Part shown: piece after piece, positions 31,219 to 44,079 of the stretch
How positions within the stretch are numbered: the stretch's first letter is position 1
How the letters are laid out: each line of letters begins with the position of its first letter
Source: an uncultured Pelagibacteraceae bacterium
GTDB lineage: Bacteria; Pseudomonadota; Alphaproteobacteria; Pelagibacterales; Pelagibacteraceae
Assembly: GCA_902564265.1 (NCBI GenBank)
Contig: CACFAI010000002.1
Span: 62,001-126,000 of the forward strand
Direction of reading: 5' to 3'
Length of the DNA stretch: 64,000 nt
Translations under genes and position numbers: made by a program
Notes under the pieces: generated by a model
Databases searched by the model: none
What the model was told of the DNA's origin: nothing
What the model saw: the letters and a program-made list of their open reading frames with translations, nothing else

Positions 31219-32708
31219 TGATTTTGTAAATTATAATTATTTAGTTTATCATTATATTCATTTAAAAAGTTCTCGACTGATACAGAATATGTATTTGAAA
31301 ATGGATCAGGATAGAAGCCAAAAAAGATTATACCCAATGCTAATAAAGTAAGAATAGATAGCTCAACTTTGTTTAAATCAATTACTTTTAATAATTTTTG
31401 ATTTGTTAGTTCTCCAAATACAACTCTTTTGTAAAGCCATAACATATATGCTGCACCTAAAATTACACCCAAACTTGCTATTGCTGCCACTAAGAAGTTT
31501 TTTTTAAATGTTCCCATTAAAATTAAAAATTCACCGATAAAACCAGTTGTTCCTGGTAAGCCTAAAGACCCTAAAGTAAACACCATTAACAAAATAGAAT
31601 ATTTTGGCATTACATTTACCAAACCCCCATAATCATTGATACGTCTGGAGTGAGTTCGGTCATAAACAACACCTACTGAGAAAAAAAGTGCAGCAGATAC
31701 AATGCCATGACTAATCATTTGAAATATTCCTCCTTCAACACCTTGTTGCGTGAAAGTAAACAAACCCAATGTTACAAAACCCATGTGAGCTACAGATGAG
31801 TATGCAATTAATTTTTTCATGTCATCCTGCATTAAGGCAACTAACGAAGTATAAATAATTGCAATTAAACTAATAACAAAAATAAACGGAACAAAATATT
31901 CTGAGGCAACAGGAAATAATCCAATTGAAAATCTTATAAATCCATATCCTGCCATTTTAAGTAGGATAGCTGCTAATAAAACTGAACCTGCAGTTGGTGC
32001 TTCAACATGGGCGTCGGGCAGCCATGTATGTACTGGCCACATTGGTGTTTTTACTGCGAAAGATGAAAAGAATGCTAACCAAAGTAAGTTTTGATATTTT
32101 GGATCAATGCCTAACTTATAAAGTTCCTCTACATCAGTCGTGCCTGCTATCCAATAAATAGATATTACCGCTATTAACATTAAAACTGAACCAAGAAGAG
32201 TAAATAAAAAAAACTTAAATGCAGAATACACACGTCTTCCACCACCCCAAATACCGATGATTAAGAACATTGGTATTAAACCTCCCTCAAAAAATAAGTA
32301 GAAAATTACCAAATCTAATGAGCAAAAAACTCCAATCATTAGCGTTTCCATCAATAAGATTGCTATCAGAAACTCTTTAAGTCTATTCTTTATAGATGAA
32401 TTAACTGACAAAATACAAAGCGGGGTTATGAAAGTAGTTAAAATGATAAATAATATTGAAATTCCATCTACTCCAACTTTGTAATTGATAAAATCTTTTA
32501 TCCAAACTCTACTTTCTACAAACTGAAATTCATAACTAGATTGATCAAAAATTAACCATAAGTAAATAGATATTAAAAAATTAATGATTGAAACAAATAA
32601 AGAAACATATTTGATACCGGTAACATTTTTTGAATTAATGAAGAAGAGAAATAATGCACCAATTGAAGGCAAAAGAATTAGCGAAGAAATGATTGGGAAA
32701 TTCATCAT
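31215..32708 (-). CDS. nuoM: NADH-quinone oxidoreductase subunit M
   Basis: TWLPDAHVEAPTAGSVLLA, KLIAYSSVAHMG. Confidence 0.96.
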   Translation of the reverse strand: MMNFPIISSLILLPSIGALFLFFINSKNVTGIKYVSLFVSIINFLISIYLWLIFDQSSYEFQFVESRVWIKDFINYKVGVDGISILFIILTTFITPLCILSVNSSIKNRLKEFLIAILLMETLMIGVFCSLDLVIFYLFFEGGLIPMFLIIGIWGGGRRVYSAFKFFLFTLLGSVLMLIAVISIYWIAGTTDVEELYKLGIDPKYQNLLWLAFFSSFAVKTPMWPVHTWLPDAHVEAPTAGSVLLAAILLKMAGYGFIRFSIGLFPVASEYFVPFIFVISLIAIIYTSLVALMQDDMKKLIAYSSVAHMGFVTLGLFTFTQQGVEGGIFQMISHGIVSAALFFSVGVVYDRTHSRRINDYGGLVNVMPKYSILLMVFTLGSLGLPGTTGFIGEFLILMGTFKKNFLVAAIASLGVILGAAYMLWLYKRVVFGELTNQKLLKVIDLNKVELSILTLLALGIIFFGFYPDPFSNTYSVSVENFLNEYNDKLNNYNLQNQ

Positions 32709-34618
32709 TTAATAATCAAGTAAGTTAGTATTAGAGAAAAGCCAATCAACATTATAAATGCATATTGATAAATAAAACCATTCTGAAATTTAACTGCTTT
32801 AATCGACAAACCTTTAATTAAATTTGAAATACCGTCTGGTCCAAATCTATCTATTGTTAAACCGTCAACCTTTTTCCAAAAAAATAGACCTAGTTTTTTA
32901 CAAGGTACTACGAAAATATAAGAATAAAGTTCATCAAAATACCATTTCTTTTTTAAAAAATTTATTAATGGATAATTAGTTTTTGTAAAATTTTCTAATA
33001 TACTCTTATCCTTTAAAAATAAGTAATAGGAAATCGGTATACTTAAAGTAACTATAATCGGGGTTAATAAAATAAACCAAAGTGGAGGATGATCCTCACT
33101 TAATGGCTCTAAAAATTTAATAGATTCTCCCCAAAAATTAATGCTACTTTGATTACCTATTAATAGTTCTTTGAAAAAGAAACCAGCAAAAATTGAGCCT
33201 AAACCAAGAACTATAAGTGGCAAAATCATTACTGCTGGTGACTCATGAATTTTTTCGTATTTGACTTCTTGATTGTTATAATCTCCATGAAAAGTTTTAA
33301 AAAATAATCTCCAAGAGTAAATTGCTGTTAACATAGCGGTAACAATTCCAATACCAGCAGCATAAATACCTGTTACATTTCCTCTTAAATAAGCAAACTC
33401 AATAATTGCATCTTTAGAATAAAAACCAGATAAAAAAGGGAAACCAGTCAAAGCTAATGTGCCCACCAGCATTAAGGCGTAAGTGTAAGGGATCTTTTTG
33501 TAAACCCCACCCATTTTTTCGATATTCTGTTCATCTTTAAAAGAGTGTATTACAGAACCAGCTCCTAAAAAAAGTAAAGCCTTAAAAAAAGCATGAGTAA
33601 ATAGATGAAACATTGCAACGTTATATGCACCGACACCGGTTGCAAAGAACATATATCCAAGCTGGCTACATGTTGAATAAGCAATTATCTTTTTTATATC
33701 GGTTTGGACTAATGCAATTGTAGCAGCAAAAAAAGCTGTACTCATTCCAATTACAGTAATTATATTGAGTGCTAATTCTGAATATTCATAAATAGGAGAA
33801 CATCTTACAACTAAAAAAACACCTGCAGTAACCATTGTTGCAGCGTGGATTAATGCTGATACAGGTGTTGGTCCCTCCATTGCATCGGGTAACCAAGTGT
33901 GTAAAAAAATCTGGGCTGATTTTCCCATTGCACCTATAAATAACAATATACAAATTAAATCTATTGATTTGAATTTAAAACCAAGAAAATTTATATTTTT
34001 TACATTCAAGGTTTGAATTTGATTGAATACTTCATCGTAATTAACTGTTCCAAAATAATAAAAAATTAAAAAAATACCAAGAGCAAAACCAAAATCTCCA
34101 ACTCTATTCACTACGAAAGCTTTAATTGCTGCCGCATTTGCAGCTTTTTTTTTAAACCAAAAACCAATTAAAAAATACGAACAAAGACCTACTCCTTCCC
34201 ATCCAAAGAATAATTGTAAAAAATTGTCTGAAGTAACCAGTACTAACATTGCAAATGTAAATAAGGATAAATAAGACATGAACCTCGGTTTGTGAGGATC
34301 GTGAGACATATAACCAATTGAATAGATATGGACCAACGCTGAAATGAGCGTTACCACAACCATCATGAGTGAGGATAATGCGTCTACTTTTATGGACCAA
34401 TTTACACTTAAAATACCAGAATTTATCCAGCTAGAAATTAATAAATTATTTGAGTATCCATAATTTAATACTTTTAAAAATATAATAATTGAAAGGATAG
34501 AAGAAATGCTGACAAAAAGACTTGTGATAAATTGAGAATATTTTTGGTCAAATTTATTGCCAAAAAAACCTGCAATAAATGCACCAAGCAATGGTAAAAA
34601 AACTATGAAATATTCCAT
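32705..34618 (-). CDS. nuoL: NADH-quinone oxidoreductase subunit L
   Basis: FFGWEGVGLCSYFLIGFW, LHTWLPDAMEGPTPVSALIHAATMV. Confidence 0.96.
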   Translation of the reverse strand: MEYFIVFLPLLGAFIAGFFGNKFDQKYSQFITSLFVSISSILSIIIFLKVLNYGYSNNLLISSWINSGILSVNWSIKVDALSSLMMVVVTLISALVHIYSIGYMSHDPHKPRFMSYLSLFTFAMLVLVTSDNFLQLFFGWEGVGLCSYFLIGFWFKKKAANAAAIKAFVVNRVGDFGFALGIFLIFYYFGTVNYDEVFNQIQTLNVKNINFLGFKFKSIDLICILLFIGAMGKSAQIFLHTWLPDAMEGPTPVSALIHAATMVTAGVFLVVRCSPIYEYSELALNIITVIGMSTAFFAATIALVQTDIKKIIAYSTCSQLGYMFFATGVGAYNVAMFHLFTHAFFKALLFLGAGSVIHSFKDEQNIEKMGGVYKKIPYTYALMLVGTLALTGFPFLSGFYSKDAIIEFAYLRGNVTGIYAAGIGIVTAMLTAIYSWRLFFKTFHGDYNNQEVKYEKIHESPAVMILPLIVLGLGSIFAGFFFKELLIGNQSSINFWGESIKFLEPLSEDHPPLWFILLTPIIVTLSIPISYYLFLKDKSILENFTKTNYPLINFLKKKWYFDELYSYIFVVPCKKLGLFFWKKVDGLTIDRFGPDGISNLIKGLSIKAVKFQNGFIYQYAFIMLIGFSLILTYLIIK

Positions 34619-34619
34619 A

Positions 34620-34931
34620 TTATCCTTTTAGATTTTCAATTTCTTCGACTCTTATTGTTCCTGAGTTACGGTAATAGACTACTATTATTGCTAAACCGAT
34701 AGCTGCCTCTGCAGCTGCAACAGTTAAAATAAATAAAGTAAATATTTGACCAGATAAGTCCTGAAGAAATATTGAGAAAGATACTAGATTGATATTTACT
34801 GCTAATAATATTAATTCAATGCTCATCAAAATGACAATTACATTTTTTCTATTTAAGAATATTCCAATTACACCAATAGTAAAAATAATTGCTCCTAATG
34901 TCAGATAATGTCCAAGGGAAACTTCAAACAT
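34620..34931 (-). CDS. nuoK: NADH-quinone oxidoreductase subunit K
   Basis: [28 protein letters not shown]. Confidence 0.96.
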   Translation of the reverse strand: MFEVSLGHYLTLGAIIFTIGVIGIFLNRKNVIVILMSIELILLAVNINLVSFSIFLQDLSGQIFTLFILTVAAAEAAIGLAIIVVYYRNSGTIRVEEIENLKG

Positions 34932-35556
34932 CTATTTTAACTCCCTCATTTGATTTGACTTCTACTAGCTCAACACCTTGATTTTTTTCTCTAGATACTT
35001 GGCTAAAATAATTTTGTCTTTTAACTCCTTCTCTTTTCCTAAATGTAAGAACAATAGCTCCGATCATCGCTACGAGTAATATCATTCCTGAAATTTGAAA
35101 TAGATGAATATATTCTGTGTATAATACGCTCCCAATAGTGTGGGTATTTGTTGAATTTGAAATCAAGCTATCAGAAAAGTTCTTGATAATGTCAGGCTTG
35201 TATTTCCATCCCCCGATTACAATAATTAATTCAAAAAAAATAATCAAACTTACAATTAGTCCTATAGGTATATGAGTGCTTGTGTCACTTGATTTGAACC
35301 ATTGATTTTTTTGTTGAGCAACATTTAGCATCATGACAACAAATAAAAATAAAACTGCTACGGCTCCAACATAAACAATCAACATTATCATTCCTAAAAA
35401 TTCTGCACCTATCATTATAAAAAGGCATGAAATTGATATAAAATCTAGAATAAGAAAGAAAACAGAATGAACAGTATTTTTGGAAGCAGTTACCATTATT
35501 GCAGAAATTATTGCAACAAATGAAAAAAAATAAAAAAATATAGCGTGTGCTAACAT
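34924..35556 (-). CDS. nuoJ: NADH-quinone oxidoreductase subunit J
   Basis: NuoJ TM pattern ([21 protein letters not shown]), operon position. Confidence 0.95.
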   Translation of the reverse strand: MLAHAIFFYFFSFVAIISAIMVTASKNTVHSVFFLILDFISISCLFIMIGAEFLGMIMLIVYVGAVAVLFLFVVMMLNVAQQKNQWFKSSDTSTHIPIGLIVSLIIFFELIIVIGGWKYKPDIIKNFSDSLISNSTNTHTIGSVLYTEYIHLFQISGMILLVAMIGAIVLTFRKREGVKRQNYFSQVSREKNQGVELVEVKSNEGVKIDV

Positions 35557-35562
35557 TTACTA

Positions 35563-36048
35563 TTATCTATACGGGTTATCAGCTTTAATATTTGCAGCTA
35601 AAACATTCTCCCATCTATCTCCATTTTCTAAAAGCTTCTCTTTATTGTAGTAAAGTTCTTCCCTAGTATGTGTTGCAAATTCAAAGTTGGGACCTTGCAC
35701 TATAGCATCAACAGGACAAGACTCTTCGCATAAACCACAATAGATACATTTAAGCATATCAATATCATATCTTGTCGTTTTTCTGCTTCCGTCTTCTCTA
35801 GCTTTAGATTCTATTGTTATTGCTTGAGCGGGACAAACAGCTTCACAAAGTTTACATGCTATACATCTTTCTTCTCCATTTGGATATCTTCTTAAGGCGT
35901 GTTCTCCTCTATATCGTGGTGAAATCTTGCCTTTTTCAAAAGGATAATTAAGCGTTTTTTTTGGTTTAAATGATTCTTTTATAGCTATCAATAAGCCTGT
36001 TAAAAAATCTATTAAAAATACTGTTTTAAATATTCGAATTAAATTCAT
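35563..36048 (-). CDS. nuoI: NADH-quinone oxidoreductase subunit I
   Basis: Two 4Fe-4S motifs [12 protein letters not shown] and [12 protein letters not shown]. Confidence 0.97.
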   Translation of the reverse strand: MNLIRIFKTVFLIDFLTGLLIAIKESFKPKKTLNYPFEKGKISPRYRGEHALRRYPNGEERCIACKLCEAVCPAQAITIESKAREDGSRKTTRYDIDMLKCIYCGLCEESCPVDAIVQGPNFEFATHTREELYYNKEKLLENGDRWENVLAANIKADNPYR

Positions 36049-36051
36049 AGT

Positions 36052-37050
36052 TTAATATATAGGTAATAGGTCAAAATATAATAAATAACCAGAAGTTAAT
36101 ACCACCCAAATTAACGAGAAAGGCAGAAAAACCTTCCATCCAAGCCTCATAAGTTGATCATATCGATATCTTGGAACAATAGCTTTTATAAGTGCGAATA
36201 AAATAAACAAAAATAAAATTTTTAATATTAACCATACCGGCGGAGGTACCATATCAAACGGTGAAATATTTATAGGCGCTAACCAGCCACCTAAAAAAAG
36301 AATTGATCCAAGCGCACACATCAATAAAATATTTGCATATTCGCCCAACCAAAACATTGCATACATCATACCACTGTACTCTGTTTGATAACCCGCAACC
36401 AATTCAGCTTCTGCTTCAGGCAAATCAAATGGTGGTCTATTAGTCTCTGCAAGCGATGATATAAAGAAAATCACAAACATTGGGAACAAAGGAACTACAA
36501 ACCAAATTTTCTGTTGTGCTAAAACTATATCACTTAAATTTAATGAACCAACACATAATAAAACATTAATGATTATTACTCCGATAGAAACTTCATAAGA
36601 GACCATTTGTGCAGCAGATCTAATAGATCCTAAAAATGGATATTTTGAATTTGAAGCCCAGCCGCCCATAATTATTCCATAAACACCCAAAGAAGAAATT
36701 GCAAATATGTAAAGAATACCAACATTGATGTCAGCTAAAACGAAATCTTCACTGAAAGGAATTACTGCCCATGCAATGAGGGCCAAAGTCATTGTAACTA
36801 TTGGAGCTAAAATAAATATGATTTTATTAGAACTTGCAGGTATTATAATTTCCTTAAAGATGTATTTTAGTGCATCTGCTAAGGTTTGAAATAAACCAAA
36901 AGGACCTACTACGTTTGGTCCTCTTCTTTTTTGAACAAAAGCCCAAATTCTTCTGTCAAGCCAAACGATCATTGCTACAGATACAAGAACAGGAATTAAC
37001 ACATAAAGAATTTTGTAAATTTCAGAAAATAATAAAATTGCGTATTCCAT
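36052..37050 (-). CDS. nuoH: NADH-quinone oxidoreductase subunit H
   Basis: [47 protein letters not shown]. Confidence 0.97.
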   Translation of the reverse strand: MEYAILLFSEIYKILYVLIPVLVSVAMIVWLDRRIWAFVQKRRGPNVVGPFGLFQTLADALKYIFKEIIIPASSNKIIFILAPIVTMTLALIAWAVIPFSEDFVLADINVGILYIFAISSLGVYGIIMGGWASNSKYPFLGSIRSAAQMVSYEVSIGVIIINVLLCVGSLNLSDIVLAQQKIWFVVPLFPMFVIFFISSLAETNRPPFDLPEAEAELVAGYQTEYSGMMYAMFWLGEYANILLMCALGSILFLGGWLAPINISPFDMVPPPVWLILKILFLFILFALIKAIVPRYRYDQLMRLGWKVFLPFSLIWVVLTSGYLLYFDLLPIY

Positions 37051-39063
37051 TTAACCATCAGTTCCAGTTTTTAAAGAAACAAGTTTTAAATTTCTACATT
37101 CCGCCATCGTTTTTGAAGATCTTGCAATTACATTAGTAAAATAATAATCAACTTTATCTACCAAAATTTCTTCTTTTGAAAAATCATTTTTAATCAATTC
37201 ATCATTTTTTTTTATTTTTTGATTAAGATAATTTAAAAAATTATCTATTAGCTCTTGCTTATTAGTATAAAGACTTTTACCTTTAAGTTTATTTGATAGT
37301 TCATTAATAATTTCCCAATCTTCTTTTGCTTCACCAGGCGGATAAGAGGCCTTAAAAGCTAATTGTAAAGTACCTTCAAGATTAGTGTAGTATCCATCTT
37401 GTTCTGTATATGCTGCACTTGGTAATATTAGATCTGCCATTTCTGCTCCTCTGTCACCGTGAGTTCCTATATAAACAATAAATTCATTTTTCTTCTTGAT
37501 ATTCAAATTATCTTGACCGAATAAAAAGAGTAATTCAAATTGATTTGATAACACCTTATCTACTGTTTCGTTATCTAAAATATCCAAATCGTATGAACCA
37601 ACTGTTGATGCATTATTAGAAAGAACGTTTAAAGCATTCCAATCATCATTTATCTTATTATTCTCTGATAAAAATTTTTTCATTCCCTCAAATAAGTAGC
37701 CTGAAGAGTTAAGTTTAAGTGCTGACTGTCCAAAAATTACTATAGGGTTTTTTGCAGCAATTATTTTTTTTGAGATTTCATGCTCATTTAAAATTATTTT
37801 TTTAAGTTCATCGGTATTGTTTGATATTACTTTATATGGATATGTTAAGTCCCCAACGTCATTAAAAGAATAAATTTCCGTGTTATTCTTTAAATAACTT
37901 TTTCGTATTCTAGAGTTTAAAATTGTTGCTTCGTGTCTTGGGTTAGTACCCACTAGAAGAATTAAATCTGATTTTTCAATATTTGATATTTGAGTATTGA
38001 ATATATAATTAGTTCTTGAACTATTGTTTATATAAGTTTTTGCAGGTCTTGAGTCTAAGTTTTTGCAATTTAGCACTTTATTAAAAAACTCTTTTATAGA
38101 AAATAGAGTTTCCATATTTGTAAGATCACCTGTTATACATCCTATTTTATCGGGACTCGTACTTTTAATTTTATTTGTTAAGGACCCATAAGCATCTTCC
38201 CATGAAATTTTTTTAAAACCATCATTAAATTTGATATAAGGAGTATCGAGTCTTTGATATTTTAAACCATCGCATGCATAACGAGTTTTATCTGATATCC
38301 ACTCCTCATTTATATTTTCGTTAATTTTTGGAAGAATACGCTTTACTTCCCAACCATATGTATCAACTCTTACATTTGAGCCAACTGCGTCCATAACATC
38401 GATAGACTCGGTTTTTTTTAGCTCCCATGGTCTAGCTTCAAAAACATATGGCTTCGATGTCAAGGCGCCTACTGGACATAAATCAATGACATTGCCTGAG
38501 AGCTCTGACTCCATAGATTTTTCCAAATATGTGGTTATTTGAGTATCTTCTCCTCTGCCAATTGCACCAATCTCGGAAACACCAGCAACCTCAGTTGCAA
38601 ATCTTATGCACCTAGTACAATGAATACATCTTGTCATTTGGGTTTTGATAAGAGGACCCATATATTTTTCAGGAACAAATCTTTTATTTTCTTTGAATCT
38701 TGATTTATCAATTCCGTAAAACATTGATTGATCTTGTAAATCGCATTCACCTCCTTGATCACAAACTGGACAATCAAGAGGGTGATTTGCTAATAAAAAT
38801 TCCATAACCCCTTTTCTTGCTTTTTCAACAAATTCAGTGTTTGTTTTAATATTCATGCCATCAGCAACAGGCATCGCGCAAGATGCAACAGGCTTTGGAG
38901 ATTTCTCAATCTCAACTAGGCACATTCTACAGTTTCCTGCTATTGAAAGTTTTTCATGATAACAAAATCTTGGAATTTCAGCACCTGCTTGCTCACATGC
39001 CTGCAAAACTGTCAAGCCATCTTCTACTTCTAATTCGTTATTATTAACTTTTATTTTGGGCAT
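37051..39063 (-). CDS. nuoG: NADH-quinone oxidoreductase subunit G
   Basis: 2Fe-2S and 4Fe-4S motifs ([31 protein letters not shown]). Confidence 0.96.
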   Translation of the reverse strand: MPKIKVNNNELEVEDGLTVLQACEQAGAEIPRFCYHEKLSIAGNCRMCLVEIEKSPKPVASCAMPVADGMNIKTNTEFVEKARKGVMEFLLANHPLDCPVCDQGGECDLQDQSMFYGIDKSRFKENKRFVPEKYMGPLIKTQMTRCIHCTRCIRFATEVAGVSEIGAIGRGEDTQITTYLEKSMESELSGNVIDLCPVGALTSKPYVFEARPWELKKTESIDVMDAVGSNVRVDTYGWEVKRILPKINENINEEWISDKTRYACDGLKYQRLDTPYIKFNDGFKKISWEDAYGSLTNKIKSTSPDKIGCITGDLTNMETLFSIKEFFNKVLNCKNLDSRPAKTYINNSSRTNYIFNTQISNIEKSDLILLVGTNPRHEATILNSRIRKSYLKNNTEIYSFNDVGDLTYPYKVISNNTDELKKIILNEHEISKKIIAAKNPIVIFGQSALKLNSSGYLFEGMKKFLSENNKINDDWNALNVLSNNASTVGSYDLDILDNETVDKVLSNQFELLFLFGQDNLNIKKKNEFIVYIGTHGDRGAEMADLILPSAAYTEQDGYYTNLEGTLQLAFKASYPPGEAKEDWEIINELSNKLKGKSLYTNKQELIDNFLNYLNQKIKKNDELIKNDFSKEEILVDKVDYYFTNVIARSSKTMAECRNLKLVSLKTGTDG

Positions 39064-40387
39064 TGTCTTTTTCTAGTAAGTGTTGATCTACAAGATATGG
39101 AATATCTTTATTTGATTTAATTAATGGATCAAAATTATTTCTTTTGATTATCTCTTTTTTGAAATTTCTCAAAAGACCTTGTACTGGCCAAGCTGATCCT
39201 TCGCCAAAAGCACAAATGGTATGACCTTCTATTTGTTTTGTAACATCGAACAACATTTCAACTTCCTCTCTTGATGCTTCACCTTTCGCCATTCTTTCTA
39301 AAATCCTCCACATCCAGCCTGAACCTTCTCTGCAAGGGGTACACTGACCACAACTTTCATGCTTATAAAATCTAGCTATTCTTGCAAAACATTTGATAAT
39401 ATCTTGATCTTTATTAATAACGACTATTCCCGCAGTTCCTAATCCACTTTTATTTTCTACTAATGAGTCAAAATCCATAGTTATCTTTTCTGAAATTTCT
39501 TTATTTAATAGGGGCATAGAGGAACCACCAGGTATAACTGCTTGCAAATTCTCCCATCCTCCTACTACTCCTCCAGCATGAATTTCTATTAAATCCTTTA
39601 AAGGAATACCCATTTCTTCCTCAACATTACAAGGTTTGTTTACGTTTCCAGAAATACAAAAAATTTTAGTACCGGTATTTTTTGGTTTACCCAATGAAGC
39701 AAACCATTTAGAACCTTTTCTCAAAATCGTAGGAACAACAGAAACAGTCTCCACATTATTTACAATAGTTGGACAACCATATAATCCAACTAGTGCAGGA
39801 AAAGGTGGTTTTAGTCTTGGTTGGCCTTTATTACCTTCAATACTTTCAAGTAAAGCTGTTTCCTCACCACATATGTATGCTCCAGCACCGTAATGAATAT
39901 AAATATCTAAGTCCCAACCAGTTCCAGAAGCATTTTTACCAATTAAATTATCCTTATAAGCCTCATCAATTGCTTTTTGTAATTCTATACCTTCGTTGTA
40001 ATACTCACCTCTCAAGTAAATATAGCATTTATGTGAGTTAACAGCATATGCCGCAATCAAACAACCTTCTAAAAGTTTATGAGGTTCAAATCTTAAAATA
40101 TCCCTGTCTTTGCATGTCCCAGGTTCGGACTCATCTGCATTAATGACAAGATAGTGAGGTCTCAATCCAACTTTTTTAGGTGCAAAGGACCATTTTAAGC
40201 CAGTTGGAAAACCTGCACCTCCTCTCCCCCTTAATTCTGATTTTTTAATTTCATCGATAATCCATTCTCTACCTTTATCACATAAATCTTTAGTATTTAT
40301 CCAATCGCCTCTTTTTTTTGAGGAGTTTAGGTCAGCTCCTAAATCATTATATAAATTTTTAAATATTCTATCTTCGTCTTTAAGCAT
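39044..40387 (-). CDS. nuoF: NADH-quinone oxidoreductase subunit F
   Basis: [46 protein letters not shown]. Confidence 0.97.
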   Translation of the reverse strand: MLKDEDRIFKNLYNDLGADLNSSKKRGDWINTKDLCDKGREWIIDEIKKSELRGRGGAGFPTGLKWSFAPKKVGLRPHYLVINADESEPGTCKDRDILRFEPHKLLEGCLIAAYAVNSHKCYIYLRGEYYNEGIELQKAIDEAYKDNLIGKNASGTGWDLDIYIHYGAGAYICGEETALLESIEGNKGQPRLKPPFPALVGLYGCPTIVNNVETVSVVPTILRKGSKWFASLGKPKNTGTKIFCISGNVNKPCNVEEEMGIPLKDLIEIHAGGVVGGWENLQAVIPGGSSMPLLNKEISEKITMDFDSLVENKSGLGTAGIVVINKDQDIIKCFARIARFYKHESCGQCTPCREGSGWMWRILERMAKGEASREEVEMLFDVTKQIEGHTICAFGEGSAWPVQGLLRNFKKEIIKRNNFDPLIKSNKDIPYLVDQHLLEKDNAQNKS

Positions 40388-40988
40388 TTTTTAAATCCAA
40401 TAATGTTTTTCTATTGTTTTCAGGCTCAGAATTAGTTCTTCCTCTGTATGATCCTGATTTTGGTTTTTTACCCATAAGCACTTCATCAATAATTTTTTCA
40501 CTTTGTTTGATGTCTAAATCCTCATAATAATCATTATTAATTTGCATCATTGGAGCATTTATGCAGGCACCAAGACACTCAACTTCTGTCCAAGAACAAT
40601 TTCCATTTTCAGATAATACGTTTTCTTTTTCAGATATTTTCTTTTTGCATACCTCCACAATCTTATATGCTCCTCTGATCATGCAAGGGGTTGTAGTGCA
40701 AATTTGGACATGAAAATTTCCTACAGGTGAAAGATTATACATTGAGTAAAAAGTTGCTACTTCGTAGACATTGATATAAGGCATACTTAAAAACTTAGCG
40801 ATATACTTGATTGCTGATAAAGGTATCCAGTTATTGTTTTGCCTTTGTGCAATGTAGAGTAACGCCATAACAGCACTTTTTTCTTTACCCGTTGGATAAT
40901 TTAATAAGATTTTTTTTGCAGCCTCTAAGCTTTGTTGATTAAATTCAAATTTTTCAGGTTGATCTTTTGAAATTTTTTTTAAACTCAT
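40380..40988 (-). CDS. nuoE: NADH-quinone oxidoreductase subunit E
   Basis: [41 protein letters not shown]. Confidence 0.96.
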   Translation of the reverse strand: MSLKKISKDQPEKFEFNQQSLEAAKKILLNYPTGKEKSAVMALLYIAQRQNNNWIPLSAIKYIAKFLSMPYINVYEVATFYSMYNLSPVGNFHVQICTTTPCMIRGAYKIVEVCKKKISEKENVLSENGNCSWTEVECLGACINAPMMQINNDYYEDLDIKQSEKIIDEVLMGKKPKSGSYRGRTNSEPENNRKTLLDLKNA

Positions 40989-42160
40989 CTGTCTATTTCC
41001 CCGAAAACGATATCTAATGAACCTAAAACAGCCGGCACATCAGCTAACATATGTCCTTTAATTAAATAATCCATTGCTTGAAGATGGGAAAAACCAGGTG
41101 CTCTAATTTTACATTTATAAGGTTTACTCGAGCCATCAGAAATTAAATATACACCAAATTCACCTTTTGGAGCTTCCACAGCTGTATAAATCTCATCTTT
41201 TTTTACTCTGTAACCCTCAGTAAACAATTTAAAGTGGTGAATTAGAGCTTCCATTGACTCTTTAATTTCTTTTTTTGGTGGAGGAGTAATCTTATTATCT
41301 TGAGATTTTACTGGTCCTTTTGGTAACTGCTCTAAACATTGCTTAATTATTTTTACACTTTCTCTCATTTCTTCAACTCTACAAAGGTATCTGTCATAAC
41401 AATCCCCGTTTTTGCCAATTGGGACTTTGAACGATAATTGTTCGTAACAATCATATGGTTGAGATTTCCTAAGATCCCAAGGCACACCTGAGCCTCTCAT
41501 CATTACACCGGAGAATGAATAATCTAATGCATCGTCTTTTGAAACTATTCCAATATCAACATTTCTTTGTTTAAAAATTCTGTTATCGGTCAGTAACGTC
41601 TCTAAATCATTTATAATTTTTGGAAATTCATTACAAAATTTTAAGATATCAGCATCTAGTCCTCTTGGTAAGTCCTGATGAACACCTCCAGGTCTAAAAT
41701 AGTTTGCATGTAATCTCGATCCTGATACCCGTTCATAAAATTCCATAAGTTTTTCACGCTCCTCAAAACCCCATAGTGAAGGAGTAAGGGCACCTACATC
41801 TAATGCTTGTGTAGTAATGTTTAGTATATGACTTAGTATTCTTCCAATTTCGCAGAAAATAACCCTGATATATTGACCCCTTATTGGTACTTCAATATCT
41901 AAAATTTTTTCAATTGCTAAAGCAAAAGCATGCTCTTGATTCATTGGAGCTACATAATCAAGTCTATCAAAATAAGGTATCGCTTGAGAATACGTCTTAT
42001 TTTCAATTAACTTTTCGGTACCTCTGTGAAGCAAACCAATATGGGGATCTGCCTTTTCAACAACTTCTCCATCTAGTTCTAATATCAATCTTAAAACTCC
42101 ATGGGCAGCTGGGTGTTGAGGACCAAAATTAAGATTAAGTGTTTTTGTTTGTTTACTCAT
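40985..42160 (-). CDS. nuoD: NADH-quinone oxidoreductase subunit D (start at [24 protein letters not shown] opens at 42217)
   Basis: [36 protein letters not shown]. Confidence 0.96.
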   Translation of the reverse strand: MSKQTKTLNLNFGPQHPAAHGVLRLILELDGEVVEKADPHIGLLHRGTEKLIENKTYSQAIPYFDRLDYVAPMNQEHAFALAIEKILDIEVPIRGQYIRVIFCEIGRILSHILNITTQALDVGALTPSLWGFEEREKLMEFYERVSGSRLHANYFRPGGVHQDLPRGLDADILKFCNEFPKIINDLETLLTDNRIFKQRNVDIGIVSKDDALDYSFSGVMMRGSGVPWDLRKSQPYDCYEQLSFKVPIGKNGDCYDRYLCRVEEMRESVKIIKQCLEQLPKGPVKSQDNKITPPPKKEIKESMEALIHHFKLFTEGYRVKKDEIYTAVEAPKGEFGVYLISDGSSKPYKCKIRAPGFSHLQAMDYLIKGHMLADVPAVLGSLDIVFGEIDR

Positions 42161-42749
42161 TATTTTTTTTAATCTCCTTAATATATTCAGTTCCCTGCCA
42201 TGGGCTATTGTAATCAAAATTTCTATAATCCTGCTCTAATTTTACTGGTTCATAGATCACTTTTTTTTTCTCTTCACTATATCTGACTTCTTTGTGCCCA
42301 GTAATTGGGAAATCTTTTCTTAATGGATATCCCTCAAAATTATAGTCTGTCAAAATTCTTCTTAAGTCTGGATGATCTTGGAAATCAATTCCATACATAT
42401 CAAAGACCTCTCGTTCCATCCAATTCGCAGACGGAAAAATACCTGTTATTGAAAAAACCTTTTCATTTTCATTTAAAGGGTAATCAATAATTATTCTTTT
42501 GTTAAACTCATGACTAAGTAATAAATAAATCATCCTAAATCTATTTTTTTTATTTGGGTAATCGACAGCAGTTATATCAATAAGTTGCTTAAATTTCATT
42601 TCAGGATTTGTCTTTAAAAATAGCAGAACTTCCTTTAAGTCATCTTTTTCAATAGAAATATTTAATGTTTCATGCACAATCTTTGATACACTCACTTTTG
42701 TATTAAGTTCTGAGTTTATTTTTTTTTCTAAGTCAGTGTTATTTAACAT
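42153..42749 (-). CDS. nuoC: NADH-quinone oxidoreductase subunit C
   Basis: [39 protein letters not shown]. Confidence 0.96.
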   Translation of the reverse strand: MLNNTDLEKKINSELNTKVSVSKIVHETLNISIEKDDLKEVLLFLKTNPEMKFKQLIDITAVDYPNKKNRFRMIYLLLSHEFNKRIIIDYPLNENEKVFSITGIFPSANWMEREVFDMYGIDFQDHPDLRRILTDYNFEGYPLRKDFPITGHKEVRYSEEKKKVIYEPVKLEQDYRNFDYNSPWQGTEYIKEIKKNNE

Positions 42750-43297
42750 TATCTACTTATTGAACCTTGATCTCTTATTTTTTTTTGTAATTGCATTATT
42801 CCATATAAAAGAGCTTCTGCTGAAGGAGGACATCCTGGTACATAAACGTCAACCGGGACAACTCTATCGCAACCTCTTACAACTGAATATGAATAATGAT
42901 AGTAGCCGCCACCATTTGCACAGCTACCCATTGATATCACATATCTTGGCTCGGGCATTTGATCATAAACTTTTCGGAGCGCGGGAGCCATCTTGTTAGT
43001 TAAAGTTCCAGCGACAATCATCACATCTGATTGTCTTGGTGAAGCTCTTGGTGCGGCACCAAATCTTTCTAGATCATATCTAGGCATTGATGTTTGCATC
43101 ATTTCAACTGCACAACAAGCAAGTCCAAATGTCATCCAGTGTAATGAACCTGTTCTTGCCCAGTTTACTAAGTTGTCTAAAGAAGTTGTTATAAAACCTT
43201 TGTCCGCAAAATCTTTAGCAAGTTGTTTAAATTCTTTTGGAATTTGATCTTCTTTTTCTTTTAAGTTCATTCCCAATCTAAAGCTCCTTTCTTCCAT
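42749..43297 (-). CDS. nuoB: NADH-quinone oxidoreductase subunit B
   Basis: [59 protein letters not shown]. Confidence 0.97.
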   Translation of the reverse strand: MEERSFRLGMNLKEKEDQIPKEFKQLAKDFADKGFITTSLDNLVNWARTGSLHWMTFGLACCAVEMMQTSMPRYDLERFGAAPRASPRQSDVMIVAGTLTNKMAPALRKVYDQMPEPRYVISMGSCANGGGYYHYSYSVVRGCDRVVPVDVYVPGCPPSAEALLYGIMQLQKKIRDQGSISR

Positions 43298-43635
43298 TCA
43301 TAAATAAATCCTACAGTTAAAATAAACAAAAATATCATCATTGATATAAAACCAAATACTCCAATTTTTCCTAGTGATATTGCCCATGGAAAAAGAAATG
43401 CTATTTCTAAATCAAATATTATAAATAGAATTGCTACCAAATAAAATCTAACGTCAAATTCCATTCTGGAGTCATTAAAAGGTTCAAAACCGCACTCGTA
43501 AGCAGATAATTTTTCTGGATCAGGATTTTTAGGTGCTACGACAAAATTTAAAAAAATGAATCCAATGCTTAGAAGTAAGGCAATTCCAAAAAATATAATT
43601 ATTGTAAGATAATCATTTAAAAAATTAGTATACAT
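43267..43635 (-). CDS. nuoA: NADH-quinone oxidoreductase subunit A
   Basis: [40 protein letters not shown]. Confidence 0.97.
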   Translation of the reverse strand: MYTNFLNDYLTIIIFFGIALLLSIGFIFLNFVVAPKNPDPEKLSAYECGFEPFNDSRMEFDVRFYLVAILFIIFDLEIAFLFPWAISLGKIGVFGFISMMIFLFILTVGFIYEWKKGALDWE

Positions 43636-43742
43636 ACATATTTATATATAATCTTTTATATTAATTGAAAGTGCAGTTAAGTCACGTTATTGGGGGCTTA
43701 TTTGTTGAAAGATTAGTATAAATAATAATCATTCTCAAAAAA

Positions 43743-43819
43743 TGGCGGGAGTGACGGGACTCGAACCCGCGACCTATCGCGTGACAGGCGATCGCTCTAA
43801 CCAACTGAGCTACACCCCC
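43743..43819 (-). tRNA. tRNA-Asp (anticodon GUC), CCA encoded
   Basis: GGGGGTGTAGCTCAGTTGGTTAGAGCGATCGCCTGTCACGCGATAGGTCGCGGGTTCGAGTCCCGTCACTCCCGCCA folds as a cloverleaf. Confidence 0.95.
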
Positions 43820-43841
43820 CTTAATTTTAATAACACCTTTT

Positions 43842-43917
43842 TGGTGGGCGGTAAAGGACTCGAACCTTTGACCCCCTCGGTGTAAACGAGATGCTCTACC
43901 AACTGAGCTAACCGCCC
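43842..43917 (-). tRNA. tRNA-Val (anticodon UAC), CCA encoded
   Basis: GGGCGGTTAGCTCAGTTGGTAGAGCATCTCGTTTACACCGAGGGGGTCAAAGGTTCGAGTCCTTTACCGCCCACCA. Confidence 0.95.
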
Positions 43918-44079
43918 ATTCACCAAAGAAATTTGTTATATCTTTTAGATCGATTACGTCAAGTTATATTAGTAGCTTAAAATAAGTGAAAACTATTTAT
44001 AATGATTAAATTATTTCATTATTTAGCATTATAAAATTTTAAGTAGAAAAATTCTAATAAATTTATATTGTAATTATAA

